Source: Deltaproteobacteria bacterium (lineage in GTDB: Bacteria; Desulfobacterota; Binatia; JACPRU01). From it: a stretch of DNA of 64,000 nucleotides. Made by a program: the position numbers and the translations under genes. The stretch covers positions 1-64,000 of the forward strand of contig JACPRU010000046.1 in the NCBI GenBank assembly GCA_016189835.1, in the 5' to 3' direction. Under the pieces are notes generated by a model, which was given only the letters and a program-made list of their open reading frames with translations, made no database searches and had not been told where the DNA came from. How positions within the stretch are numbered: the first letter of the stretch is position 1; every line of letters starts with the position of its first letter. Positions 28,226 through 38,321 of this stretch are shown in pieces.

Positions 28226-29278
28226 ATGACCCGCGAGCAGCTCTTCGCCGTCTTCTTCTTCGCGGTCCTGGCGTTCCTGCTCCACGAGGTCTACCGCGTC
28301 TTTGCCTTCTTCCTGACCGCGTTCGCCTGGGCGGCGGTGCTGACGCTGGTCTTCTTCCCCGTTTACCGCGTACTGCTCGCACGCCTGCGGCGGCCGTCGC
28401 TGAGCGCCGCGCTAATGACGCTGCTGGTCTCCACGCTGCTGATCGGGCCGCTCGCGACCTTGACCGGCGTGGCGATCGGCCAGGGGCAGAGCTTCTACGA
28501 GGTGCTGCAGGAGAAGGCGGCGTCGGGAGAGACACGCGCCTGGTTCGAATCGTTGCGCAACAATCGGCTCGGCAAGCTCGCCGAGCGGCTGCTGCCGCAC
28601 GACCTCGAGGGCTCGCTCGATCTCTCCGACCTCGGCGTGCAGGGCGCTCAGAAGGGCACGGCGCTGCTGATCTCGGAGCTCGGCGGCATCGCCCGCAACG
28701 TAGCGAGCTTCGTCTTCAACGTCCTGATCACCCTGGTCATGCTGTTCTTCTTCTTCCGCGACGGCCGCAAGCTCTACCTCGCGTTTCGCGACCTGCTGCC
28801 GATGGAGCCCGAGCACAAGGACGCGATCTTCGGACGGCTCTACGAAACGCTCTCGGCGGTGGTCCAGGGGATGGTGTTCACCTCAGTGCTCCAAGGCCTG
28901 GCCGCCGGTCTGGCGTTCTGGGCGCTCGACCTGCCGTTCGCGCTGTTCCTCGGCCTCGCCTCCTCGCTCGCGTCGTTCATTCCGCTCGGCGGCGCGGCGC
29001 TTGTCTGGGTGCCCGCCGACGTCTACTTCTTCACCCAGGGCCTGTGGGGCCGCGGCCTGATCCTGCTCGCCTGGGGCACGCTGGTGATCAGCCTGGTCGA
29101 CAACCTGGTGCGCCCGCTGGTGATCGGCAGCCGCACGAACATCTCGACGTTCTTCCTCTTCTTCGGAATTCTCGGCGGCCTGCAGGCCTACGGCCCGATC
29201 GGCATCTTCATCGGCCCGGTCCTGCTCGCCACCATCGTGGTGTTCCTGCGCATCTACCGCGAGGAGTACTCCGGATAG
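28226..29278 (+). CDS. AI-2E family transporter (UPF0118-like permease)
   Basis: Multi-TM; FVFNVLITLVMLFFFFRDG; SFIPLGGAALVWVPADVYFF; VDNLVRPLVIGSRTNISTFFLFFGILGGLQAYGPIGIFIGPVLLA. Confidence 0.85.
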   Translation: MTREQLFAVFFFAVLAFLLHEVYRVFAFFLTAFAWAAVLTLVFFPVYRVLLARLRRPSLSAALMTLLVSTLLIGPLATLTGVAIGQGQSFYEVLQEKAASGETRAWFESLRNNRLGKLAERLLPHDLEGSLDLSDLGVQGAQKGTALLISELGGIARNVASFVFNVLITLVMLFFFFRDGRKLYLAFRDLLPMEPEHKDAIFGRLYETLSAVVQGMVFTSVLQGLAAGLAFWALDLPFALFLGLASSLASFIPLGGAALVWVPADVYFFTQGLWGRGLILLAWGTLVISLVDNLVRPLVIGSRTNISTFFLFFGILGGLQAYGPIGIFIGPVLLATIVVFLRIYREEYSG

Positions 29279-29366
29279 CGGCGGCGTGCCGCCCGGGCGG
29301 ATGAGCTGCGAGCTAAGCTCGTCGGCTACCTCCGCACCCACGCCCATCATCCACCGCCGCGACGAT

Positions 29367-30608
29367 CTAGAAGATGTGCCCGAACGTCAGATACACGAGC
29401 GCCGTCTCTTCCTCGCTGAAGCCGACGTCGATGCGCGCCAGGATCGCCTCGCCGAGCGCGACCCGCGTACCCGCACCGTAGCTGTAGCGGAAGTCGCGGA
29501 AGATGTCGGGCACGGTATCCGGATTCAGGCGGAACTGCCGCGACAGGTCCGATCGGTCGATGAACACGCGCCCCATGTCCCCGAAGGCCACGCCGTCGAC
29601 CCGCACGCGCCAGAGATCGAAGAAGTCGAAGTCGAGCAGTCCCAACCGGTACTCGCCGTTGATCATCACCCGGCTGCGGCCGAGGAAGCGGTCGAGGAAG
29701 AACCCGCGCACCGTCTCCGCCCCGCCGAGTGAGGACAGCTCGTAGAACGGCACCTGGCCGCGCTTGGAGGCGACGTACTCGCCGCCGACTCGCAGCCCGA
29801 GCACCTGGCGGCGGGTGAGCAGCGGGTAGAGGTAGCTCGCATCGAGGATGTAGCGGGTGAACTGGAAGTCGTTGCCGAGCCGGCGGTTCACGTGCTGAAC
29901 CTTGGCGATGAGGTTCCAGCCGCGTGTCGGCCGAGTGATCTCCTCGCGGTTGTTGTAGACGACCGATAAGGCGATCGGATGGGTGCGGCCGCCCTGAATC
30001 CCTTCCAGATCGGGAAACACATCTACGGTCGAGGGGGTCGAACCCTCGAGATCCCCACGCCCGATGCGCACGTCGGTGAAGCCCCCGGTCAGCGCCAGCG
30101 TGAGGCGCGGCAGCTGGCGCGGGCGCACCGCCACCGTCCCGAGCAGCGAGAGCAGCCGGTACTCGTTGGTCGACAGCGGATCGGGACCGACCTCGTTGTT
30201 GCCGAGCCCGAAGAATTCCTTGGTGGGGTCCAGCAGGTACTCGCCCTGCAGCGCGAGGATCACCGTGTCGCCGAAGATGTGGGGGGCGACCAGACCGAAG
30301 CTCGCGTTCCGCTGGCGCTTGAGCGCGTAGCTGCCCTCGACGTCGAGCGTCATGCGCTGCGCGGTGAAGCTCCGGTCGGTGAACTTCAAGCCGGCGTTCG
30401 TGCCCTTGTCCGGGCTGTAGCCCACCTGCGGCAGCACTCCCCACCCCCCGCCGGGCGCGGTTCCCGCCGCGCCATCCATCGCCGCTTGCTGGATCACGTC
30501 GCCGAGCATGCGCTCGGTGTCGAGGCTCTCGCGCGCCGCGCAGCGCGTCGGCAGAACCAAGACGGCGAGGGCGAGCAGGCGAGCCGCGCCGGCGGCGCGA
30601 TGCCTCAC
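29367..30608 (-). CDS. BamA/TamA-like outer membrane beta-barrel protein
   Basis: SPDKGTNAGLKFTDRSF...beta strands, LGGAETVRGFFLDRFLGRS, C-terminal FGHIF; GTG start overlapping MFS stop. Confidence 0.78.
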   Translation of the reverse strand: MRHRAAGAARLLALAVLVLPTRCAARESLDTERMLGDVIQQAAMDGAAGTAPGGGWGVLPQVGYSPDKGTNAGLKFTDRSFTAQRMTLDVEGSYALKRQRNASFGLVAPHIFGDTVILALQGEYLLDPTKEFFGLGNNEVGPDPLSTNEYRLLSLLGTVAVRPRQLPRLTLALTGGFTDVRIGRGDLEGSTPSTVDVFPDLEGIQGGRTHPIALSVVYNNREEITRPTRGWNLIAKVQHVNRRLGNDFQFTRYILDASYLYPLLTRRQVLGLRVGGEYVASKRGQVPFYELSSLGGAETVRGFFLDRFLGRSRVMINGEYRLGLLDFDFFDLWRVRVDGVAFGDMGRVFIDRSDLSRQFRLNPDTVPDIFRDFRYSYGAGTRVALGEAILARIDVGFSEEETALVYLTFGHIF

Positions 30609-31876
30609 GGCGCTCCCCCGGCGGCGCCGCCGGGCGGACGTCGCAGGCCGCCGATGCAAGCCGCGGCGCCGAGCGTGGTCAGCAGCACGGTGACGAAGGC
30701 GATCCGGTAGCTCCCCGTGCGATCGTGGATCCAGCCGAGGAACGGCGCGCCGAGCGCCTGCAGCGTGACGATCACCGGGCTCATGCGCCCGGCGATCGCT
30801 CCGTAGTGGGCGCGACCGAAGGACTCGCCGACGACCGTCGCCTGCAGCGTGGCGTTGCCGCCCATCGCGTAGCCGTAGAGCACGACGTAGGCGGCGAGCA
30901 CGACGGGCGACGCCACGAAGAACAGCAGGCTGACGCCGAGTGCCTGCAGCCCAAAACAGAAGAGGATCACGCGGCGCTGGTCGAAGCGGTCGATCATCGC
31001 CCCGAACCCGAGCTTGCCGATCACGCCGACGAAGGCCGTGCCGCCGAGCACCCACGACGCCACGTGTGGCGACACTCCCTGGTCGAGCAGGTACGGGATC
31101 TGGTGGAGCAGGACCGCCGACAAGCCGCTCACCGTGAGCCCGAAGGCCAGGGCGATCCGCCAGAACTCGCGGCTGCGCACCGCTTCGTCCGGCGAGAACG
31201 AACGCTCGATCTCGCGCTCGACGAGCCCGATCTCCTCCTCGGTGGCGCGGTGCGGCGCGCCGTCCGGCAGCAGACCCATCGATTCGGGCGATCGGCGCAT
31301 CCACGCCGCAACCGGCGGGATGCCGAAGACGACTATGATCGCCGCCAGCGCGAGATACGCCCGCCGCCAGCCGAGATGGTCGAGCAGCAGCTGCGTCACG
31401 GGCACGAAGATCACGCCGCCCATCGAGATGCCGGCCGTGGAGACGCCGAGCGCCGCGCCGCGCTTCTGGACGAACCAGCGTGCGACGGCGGTGTTGCTCG
31501 ATACCGGGCCGAGCGCGGCGGAGCCGAGCGCGACGAGCAGCGCCATGGCCAGGTAGTACTGAGCCAGCGACCGTGCGGCGGCGATCGCCGCGAAGCCGAG
31601 CCCGAGGGCGACGCAACCGAAGATCTGCACCGGCTTCGGCCCGCGACGATCGACGACCCGCCCCAACACCGCGGCGTAGAAGGCCCCGAGGACGGCGGCG
31701 AGCGAGAAACCCCAGGAGGTCTCGGCGCGCGTCCAGCCGAAGTGCTCCGACAGCGGGCGGAAGAAGATGCCGAAGCTGTAGAACACCGTGCCGACGTTGA
31801 GGCAGTGGATGACGAAGCATGCCGCCACGACCCGCCAGCCGTAGAAGAGCTTCGTGCGCGGCCGGGAGGGCGTCAC
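30605..31876 (-). CDS. MFS transporter (monocarboxylate transporter-like)
   Basis: FYGWRVVAACFVIHCLNVGTVFYSFGIFFRPLSEHFGWTRAETSWGFSL; 12 TM-like; start uncertain. Confidence 0.83.
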   Translation of the reverse strand: MTPSRPRTKLFYGWRVVAACFVIHCLNVGTVFYSFGIFFRPLSEHFGWTRAETSWGFSLAAVLGAFYAAVLGRVVDRRGPKPVQIFGCVALGLGFAAIAAARSLAQYYLAMALLVALGSAALGPVSSNTAVARWFVQKRGAALGVSTAGISMGGVIFVPVTQLLLDHLGWRRAYLALAAIIVVFGIPPVAAWMRRSPESMGLLPDGAPHRATEEEIGLVEREIERSFSPDEAVRSREFWRIALAFGLTVSGLSAVLLHQIPYLLDQGVSPHVASWVLGGTAFVGVIGKLGFGAMIDRFDQRRVILFCFGLQALGVSLLFFVASPVVLAAYVVLYGYAMGGNATLQATVVGESFGRAHYGAIAGRMSPVIVTLQALGAPFLGWIHDRTGSYRIAFVTVLLTTLGAAACIGGLRRPPGGAAGGAP

Positions 31877-31928
31877 GCGCGCCGGTTTCTTGACTCGGCC
31901 GCCCCCCTGTGGGACCAGCGTCGCTCCA

Positions 31929-32658
31929 TGCCGCACCCCAATTATCCGATCCTGGTGGGCTTTGGCCAGGTCACTCAACGCGGCGACGACCCGCGGCGCG
32001 CGCTCGAGCCGATCGCGCTCGCCGCCGAGGCGGCGCGCCGCGCCGACGCCGACGCCGGCGAACGCCTGCTCCGTCACATGGACTCCGTCCGTCTCGTCAA
32101 CACGCTGTCCTGGAACTACGGCGACGCGCCGGCGGCGCTCGCCGCCGCGCTCGGCATTGCGCCGCGCGACCGCGTCTACACCTCGATCGGCGGCAACAGC
32201 CCTCAGCTACTGATCAACCAGACGGCCGACGAGATCGCCAGGGGTGAAGTTCGCCTCGCCCTGCTCGCCGGTCGCGAGGCGATGTACACGCTGCGCCTCG
32301 CCCGCCAGCGGAAGATCGATCTCGCCTGGACCCCGGCGTTGGGCGCGCCGCAGCGCACGATCGGCGACGCTCGCTGGGGCACCCAGCCCCTCGAGGAACG
32401 CCACGGCGCGGCGATGCCGATCCAGATCTATCCGATGTTCGAGAACGCGCTGCGCGCCGCGCGCGGCTGGACCCTCGAAGAGCACCGCCGCCGTCTCGCG
32501 GCATCATCGTCGGGCGCCTCGACGACGGCCGCTGATTCGTCGCCAACACGCCACCCGACCGTTCGCTGCTCGCCGACCTCGAGCGCGAGGAGGTGATCGG
32601 CGTGCGCGGCACGGTGAGCGGGGGAAGCGGCGAGACGAACCTCTGGCGGCCGAGCTGA
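31929..32658 (+). pseudogene. Thiolase-like (acetyl-CoA acetyltransferase/SCP-x type) gene with large internal deletion, frameshift and in-frame stop
   Basis: N-term MPHPNYPILVGFGQVTQRG...GWTLEEHRRRLAA, then in another frame IIVGRLDDGR*FVANTPPDRSLLADLEREEVIGVRGTVSGGSGETNLWRPS*. Confidence 0.75.
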
Positions 32659-32713
32659 GCGATCGAGTATAGTCGCGCGCGGGGCCGGGGCCCCCGGACG
32701 TGGAGACCGTGCG

Positions 32714-34129
32714 ATGACATCCGCCACCGACGAGCTGACCGCTTTGACGGTCGCCGAAGCCGCCGCCCGGATCGGCGCGCGCAAGCTCTCGGCGCTCGAG
32801 CTGACCGAGGCCTATCTGGCGCGCATCGAGCGGCTGAACCCGACGATCAACGCCTTCGTCTCGGTGACCGCGGAGCGCGCGCTCGCCGACGCGCGGCGAG
32901 CGACCGACGAGATCGCCAGGGCCGGGTCGCGCGGGCCGCTGCACGGCATCCCCCTCGCCCTGAAGGACCTCTTCGAGACCGCCGGCATCCGCACCACGGG
33001 CGGCGGCAAGTTCTTCGCCGACCACGTCCCCAGGGCGGATTCGACGGTGGCCCGCCGGCTGCGTGAGGCCGGGTCGGTGCTGCTCGGCAAGCTCAACACC
33101 CACGAGTTCGCCTACGGCGTCACCACCGACAACCCGCACTTCGGTACGACGCGCAATCCCTGGGACACGAGCCGCATCCCGGGGGGCTCGAGCGGCGGAT
33201 CGGGCGCGGCAGTCGCCGCCTCGCTGGCCGCGACCACGCTCGGCACCGATACCGGCGGAAGCATCCGCATCCCCGCGTCGCTGTGCGGCGCGACCGGCCT
33301 CAAGCCGACCTATGGCCGGGTCAGCAAGGCGGGCGTCTTTCCGCTCTCGTTCTTGTTCGACCATCCCGGCCCGATCGCCGACAGCGCCGAGGACGCCGCC
33401 ATCGTCCTCGAGGCCATCGCCGGCTACGACCCCGCCGATGCGACCACCGTGCGGACCCCGGTGGAGCGGTACCGCGAGGGCCTGGTACGCGGCCTGAAGG
33501 GCCTGCGGGTCGGCGTGCCCCGCCGTTACTTCTACGATCGGCTCGACGGCGAGGTGGCCGGCGCCGTGGAGACCGCGCTCGGTCTCCTGCGCACGCTCGG
33601 GGCGGAGGTGCGCGACGTCGAGGTGCCGAGCAGCGAGGGAGCCGTCCTCGGGCTTTTCGGCCTGATCCTCGCCGAGGCGCAACACATCCACGCCGACCGG
33701 CTGGCCCGCCGGCCGCAGGACTTCGGCAAGGACGTACTGGCGATCCTGTCGAACCCGGCGCCGACCACGGCGGCAGTCGTCGCCGCTCTCGCCGAGGCGC
33801 GTCAGCTCACCGCGGCGATGCGCGACGCGCTCGAGTCGGTCGACGCGCTGGCGACGCCGACCACGCCCGTGACGGCGGTGAAGATCGGCCAGGAGACGGT
33901 GCGCTACGGCGGCGCCGAGGAGCCGGCGATCTTCACGATGATCCGCTGCACGGCGCCGTTCAACGCCACTCACCTGCCGGCGCTGTCGCTGCCCTGCGGC
34001 TTCACGCGCGAGGGGCTGCCGGTCGGCTTGCAGCTGGTCGGCCGCCCGTTCGACGAGTCGACGATCCTCGCCGCCGGACACGCCTACCAGCAGGCGACCG
34101 ACTGGCACCGGCGCCGGCCGCGCCTGTGA
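32714..34129 (+). CDS. Amidase signature family enzyme (GatA-like)
   Basis: LHGIPLALKDLFETAGIRTTGG, SRIPGGSSGGSGAAVAASLAATTLGTDTGGSIRIPASLCGATGLKPTYGRVS. Confidence 0.92.
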   Translation: MTSATDELTALTVAEAAARIGARKLSALELTEAYLARIERLNPTINAFVSVTAERALADARRATDEIARAGSRGPLHGIPLALKDLFETAGIRTTGGGKFFADHVPRADSTVARRLREAGSVLLGKLNTHEFAYGVTTDNPHFGTTRNPWDTSRIPGGSSGGSGAAVAASLAATTLGTDTGGSIRIPASLCGATGLKPTYGRVSKAGVFPLSFLFDHPGPIADSAEDAAIVLEAIAGYDPADATTVRTPVERYREGLVRGLKGLRVGVPRRYFYDRLDGEVAGAVETALGLLRTLGAEVRDVEVPSSEGAVLGLFGLILAEAQHIHADRLARRPQDFGKDVLAILSNPAPTTAAVVAALAEARQLTAAMRDALESVDALATPTTPVTAVKIGQETVRYGGAEEPAIFTMIRCTAPFNATHLPALSLPCGFTREGLPVGLQLVGRPFDESTILAAGHAYQQATDWHRRRPRL

Positions 34130-34134
34130 GCCCG

Positions 34135-35403
34135 TCAGCGGTCCGGCGCCGATTCGCGGCTTGACCGGGCTCGGCCGGGCCGCGGCACTCCCCGCAGCTC
34201 GAGCCGATGGCGGCGGAGCTCAGGAAACACGAGCGCCACGGCCGCCACCACCACGAGGCTGGCGGCGCCGCCGGCCACCACCGAGAACGTCGCGCTGGTG
34301 AGCGCGGCGAGGAAGCCGGACTCCGCGGCGCCGAGCTGGTTGGAGGCGCCGATGAACACCAGACTCACCGCGCTCACCCGTCCGCGCAACTCGTCCGGGG
34401 TGGCGAGCTGGATCGTGGTGCTGCGCAGCACCACGCTCACCTGGTCGAAGACGCCGACCGCCATGTACGCGGCCACCGAGAGCGGAAACGATCGCGACAG
34501 TCCGAAAACGACCGTTGCCGCCCCGTAGAGCGCGACCGTGACCAGCAGCACCGGCCCGGCTCGGCGGATCGGCGGCAGCACGGTGAGCAGGATCGAGCAG
34601 AGGATCGCGCCGATATCGAGCGAGGAGGCGAGCAGCCCGTAGCCGCGAGGGCCGACGTGGAGAATGTCGGTCGCGTAGACGGGCAACAGCGCGGCGGCGC
34701 CGCCGAAGACGACCGCGAACATGTCGAGCGTCATGCAGCCCAGCACCACCGGATGGCCGCGCACGAACGCCAGGCCTTCGCGGATCGCCCGCAGATCGAG
34801 GGGGCGTCGCGGCATCTCGCGCGAGTCCACGATCACTCGCGACGTCGCCGCCAGCGCCACGCCGACCAGCGCGAAGACCGCCGCATAGGCCGCCGCGATG
34901 CCGGCCCCGGCGATCACCAGACCGCAGGCCGCCGGGCCGGTGGCGAAGCCCAGCGCACGGCTGGTGGTCGCCACCGCCACCGCGCGCGGAAACGAGTCCC
35001 GCCGCACCAGCGCCGGCAGCAGCGCCACCGCCGCCGGATTCTCGAACGCGGAGGCCACCGAGACCACGAAGACCGTCGCGTAGAGCAGGCCGAGGCCAGC
35101 CGTCCCCCTCGCCGTCTCCTCCCACAGCAGGATCGAGCAGACGAGCGGCACGACCTCCGCCGCGAGCGCCACGCGCCGCCGATCGTACGCGTCCGCCACC
35201 GCGCCGCCCAGCAGCGTCAGGCCGAGCGCGGGCACGAACTGCACCAGGCCGATCAGGCCGAGGTGGAACGCCGAGCGCGAGATCGCGAAGACCTGCCAGG
35301 CGATCGCCGCGCGCAGCATCATCACCGCGGCGGCGGCGGCGAAGCGCGCCGCCAGGTAGGAGACGAAGCGGCGATCGGCGAGCCGTGCGCCGCGCGGGCT
35401 CAC
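34135..35403 (-). CDS. MFS transporter (MFS_3/EntS-like)
   Basis: FVPALGLTLLGGAVADAYDRRRV; GTG start overlapping stop of upstream methyltransferase. Confidence 0.82.
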   Translation of the reverse strand: MSPRGARLADRRFVSYLAARFAAAAAVMMLRAAIAWQVFAISRSAFHLGLIGLVQFVPALGLTLLGGAVADAYDRRRVALAAEVVPLVCSILLWEETARGTAGLGLLYATVFVVSVASAFENPAAVALLPALVRRDSFPRAVAVATTSRALGFATGPAACGLVIAGAGIAAAYAAVFALVGVALAATSRVIVDSREMPRRPLDLRAIREGLAFVRGHPVVLGCMTLDMFAVVFGGAAALLPVYATDILHVGPRGYGLLASSLDIGAILCSILLTVLPPIRRAGPVLLVTVALYGAATVVFGLSRSFPLSVAAYMAVGVFDQVSVVLRSTTIQLATPDELRGRVSAVSLVFIGASNQLGAAESGFLAALTSATFSVVAGGAASLVVVAAVALVFPELRRHRLELRGVPRPGRARSSRESAPDR

Positions 35404-36209
35404 GCCGGCCTGCGCGCGAAGATCTGCACCAGCACCAGTCGCCCGGCGTCGACCTCGCGATCGTGGGCCTCGAGCCGGGCGCGCGCCGCATCGAGACCGT
35501 TTCGCTCGTCCGCCGGCGCCGCGCCGAGCGCCTCGGCGAGTCGCCGCCCGACGACTTCCGCCAGCGCCGGTTCGCTCTCGAGCGGCCCGCGCGCCTCCTC
35601 GACGCGCAGCTCGCGGAAGCCCGCCGCGCGCAGCTCCCCGAGATAGGCCCGCGCCGCCACGCCGGTCCCGGGGCCGGCCGCCCGAACGTCGTCCGCCCGT
35701 ACCCACTCCTGCAGCGCGACGTGCCCGCCCGGCCGCACCACGCGAAACAGCTCGGCCCAGATGGGCCGGCGGTCGGCTTCGCCGTCGAGCGCCTCGACGC
35801 TCCACGCGTGGGTGAACGAGGCGTCCGCCGCGGGCAGCCGCTCGAGCGCGGCCACGGCCACGCCGACCGCGGCATCGAGGTACGCGCGGCGCACCAGCAG
35901 CCGGCTCGCCGCCGCCCGCTCCCGGTCGCGATCGACCGAGATCACGTGGCACCCGCGCCTGCGCGCCAGCCAGCGCGCGGGCCCGCCGATCCCGCCGGCG
36001 ACGTCCAGCACGCGCTCGTAGAAGCGAAAGATGCCGAGCTCGGAGAGCCGCTCGAGCAGCCGGGCGCCGGCTCCCGGCGGATGATCGAGGCCGAAGAACG
36101 GGAAGTCGTGCGGCGCGGGGCTGCGCCGGGCGACCTCGTTGGTCACCGCGGCGAGCGCGGCGGCGAAGCGCCGCGGGGCCGAGACCGCGTACGGTCGGAG
36201 CTGCGCCAC
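35400..36209 (-). CDS. SAM-dependent methyltransferase
   Basis: VLDVAGGIGGPARWLARRRGCHVISVDRD; WAELFRVVRPGGHVALQEWV. Confidence 0.8.
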   Translation of the reverse strand: MAQLRPYAVSAPRRFAAALAAVTNEVARRSPAPHDFPFFGLDHPPGAGARLLERLSELGIFRFYERVLDVAGGIGGPARWLARRRGCHVISVDRDRERAAASRLLVRRAYLDAAVGVAVAALERLPAADASFTHAWSVEALDGEADRRPIWAELFRVVRPGGHVALQEWVRADDVRAAGPGTGVAARAYLGELRAAGFRELRVEEARGPLESEPALAEVVGRRLAEALGAAPADERNGLDAARARLEAHDREVDAGRLVLVQIFARRPA

Positions 36210-36216
36210 GGCGCGG

Positions 36217-37200
36217 CTAGACGATCGTTCCGAGGAGCGTGGCCATGATCCACCCGATCGCGCCGCACACCGGGAACGTCAAGATCCAAGCCGTCACCAC
36301 GTCGCCCACCACCCCCCAGCGCACGGCCGACAGGCGTCGCGACGATCCCACCCCCATGATGGCGGTATTGATCGTGTGCGTCGTGCTGAGCGGGATGCCG
36401 AGGCGGGAGGCCAGCTCGATGCAGGCGCCCGCCGCCGTCTCCGCGGCGAAGCCGTGGTAGGGCTCGAGCTTGGCGACCTTCATCCCCATGGTGCGGATGA
36501 TGCGCCAGCCGCCGACCGAGGTGCCGATTCCCATGGTGATCGAGCAGAGCAGCACAACGCCGAACGACGGCTGGAACTCGGGGATCACGCCGCCCAGCAC
36601 GAGTGCGAGCGTGAACACGCCGATGAACTTCTGACCGTCGTTGCTGCCGTGGCTGAACGCCATGAACACCGCGGAGAAGACCTGCAGCCGACCGAAGACG
36701 TTGCGCACCCGCCCCGGGCTCCAGGCGCGGCACACCCAGAGGATCGCCCAGATCAGCACGAATCCGGCGAAGAAGCCGAGGAAGGTGGAGAACAGCAGCC
36801 CGGTCAGGACCTTCTGCCATCCGTCCCAGAGGAGCGCCGACGGGCCCGCGGCGGCGAGCGCCGCGCCCGACAGACCGGCGACCAGCGCGTGGCTCGTGCT
36901 GGTCGGCAGCCCGTAGTACCAGGTGAACACGTCCCAGACGACGATCGCCCCCATGGCCGCAGCCACGGTGGTCAGGTTGACCGATTGCGTGGCGACGATG
37001 CCCTTTCCGATCGTGGCCGCCACCGCCGTGCCGGAGAACGCGCCGATCGCGTTGAACACCGTCGCCATCAGCACCGCCACCCGCGGCGACAGGACGCGCG
37101 TCGACACCACCGTGGCGATCGCGTTGGAGGCGTCGTGCCAGCCGTTGACGAACTCCGCGGCCAACACCAGCACCAGCACCGAGAACAGCAGGACCGTCAC
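36217..37200 (-). CDS. pit: Inorganic phosphate transporter, PiT family
   Basis: AAEFVNGWHDASNAIATVVSTRVLSP; GSNDGQKFIGVFTLAL; GIPLSTTHTINTAIMGVGSSRR; GTG start. Confidence 0.9.
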   Translation of the reverse strand: MTVLLFSVLVLVLAAEFVNGWHDASNAIATVVSTRVLSPRVAVLMATVFNAIGAFSGTAVAATIGKGIVATQSVNLTTVAAAMGAIVVWDVFTWYYGLPTSTSHALVAGLSGAALAAAGPSALLWDGWQKVLTGLLFSTFLGFFAGFVLIWAILWVCRAWSPGRVRNVFGRLQVFSAVFMAFSHGSNDGQKFIGVFTLALVLGGVIPEFQPSFGVVLLCSITMGIGTSVGGWRIIRTMGMKVAKLEPYHGFAAETAAGACIELASRLGIPLSTTHTINTAIMGVGSSRRLSAVRWGVVGDVVTAWILTFPVCGAIGWIMATLLGTIV

Positions 37201-37235
37201 CTCTCCCCCCGCTCCTTCCGACCTGCCCGTGCGGA

Positions 37236-37865
37236 TCAAGCGTACTCGAGAGCCACGCCTTCGAGCACGTTGGCCACGTCCTCGCAGCGGTCCACGGCGT
37301 CCTCGAGGTAGTCGTAGATCTCCTTCCACGTGAGGACCTGGATGGCGTCCCGCTCCTCGCGGAAGAGACGGGCGACCGCCCTGCGGATCAGCTGGTCGCC
37401 CTCGTTCTCGAGGCGGTTGATCTCCATGCAGGTGCGCAGGATGGCGTTGCGGTCCTTCAAGTTGCGGAGCTGGGTCATCGCCTTCTCGACCTCGGCGACG
37501 GCGTTGATCAAAACCGCCGTCAGGTCCAGCGCATCGGGCTCGGCCGTGGTCAGCCGGTAGAGCCAGATCCGCTCGGCGGTCGAATCGACGAGATCGAGAA
37601 TGTCGTCGAGGCGGGTGATCAAGCGATGGATGTCGGCGCGATCGATCGGCGTGAGAAACGTCTGGTGCAGCATCTCGATGGCGCGGTGAGTGATCTGGTC
37701 CCCTTCGTGCTCGATCGACTTGATGCGCGCCGCGTCCCGCTCGGTGTCTTGCGGGTCCTGGAGCAGGGCGTGCAGGCAGCGGGCCGCCTCGAGCGTCTTG
37801 GCCGCGTGGCGCTCGAAAAACTCGAAGAATTCGGTTCCGCTGCGCGGAAACAGGCTGCCCAGCAT
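37236..37865 (-). CDS. DUF47/PhoU-like phosphate transport regulator
   Basis: MLGSLFPRSGTEFFEFFERHA..., IKSIEHEGDQITHRAIEMLHQTFLTPIDRADIHRLI; directly upstream of pit. Confidence 0.88.
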   Translation of the reverse strand: MLGSLFPRSGTEFFEFFERHAAKTLEAARCLHALLQDPQDTERDAARIKSIEHEGDQITHRAIEMLHQTFLTPIDRADIHRLITRLDDILDLVDSTAERIWLYRLTTAEPDALDLTAVLINAVAEVEKAMTQLRNLKDRNAILRTCMEINRLENEGDQLIRRAVARLFREERDAIQVLTWKEIYDYLEDAVDRCEDVANVLEGVALEYA

Positions 37866-37960
37866 GCGCCTCCTCCTGGTTCGTCCGCAGGAATTCCCGG
37901 AGCCGCCGCCGGAGGCGGCGGGCACTCCCGCGCTCGTCTATCATTCCTCGCGCGGGGTGG

Positions 37961-38241
37961 CTACTGCGCCTCGCCCGAGAGGCGCTCGAGCGATCGCGTC
38001 AGCGCCTGGGTGCCGTCGGCGTCGTCACCGGCCGCGGCGAGCGCGGCGAACAGCGGCCCGGCAGCGCTCGAACGGCTCCGCCTCGCCTCCCACCATGATC
38101 GACAGCGTTCCCTGCACGGCCCCGCTCTCGCCTCCCGACACCGGAGCATGGAGGTACTCGACGTGCCGTGCGCGCAGGCGACGCGCGAACCCGCGGGTGG
38201 CCTGCGGCGAGATCGTGCTCATGTCGATCCTCCCTGCGCAT
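37961..38241 (-). pseudogene. 3-hydroxyisobutyrate dehydrogenase-family remnant
   Basis: RIDMSTISPQATRGFARRLRARHVEYLHAPVSGGESGAVQGTLSIMVGGEAEPFERC, then PLFAAL...GDDADGTQALTRSLERLSGEAQ* in a shifted frame; N-terminus and middle missing. Confidence 0.75.
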
Positions 38242-38321
38242 TGACGGGAGATCGGGGCTCCACGATGCTGAGCCTCACCGTGGCCCGGCATCGCGGCCGC
38301 GCGCGTTGTTCTCCAACGGAT

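Noticed and set aside
32533-32535. TGA in the thiolase remnant as a second selenocysteine codon
   Set aside because: The position (DGR*FVANTPP) is not a catalytic Cys and the gene also has a frameshift and a large deletion; simple decay is more likely
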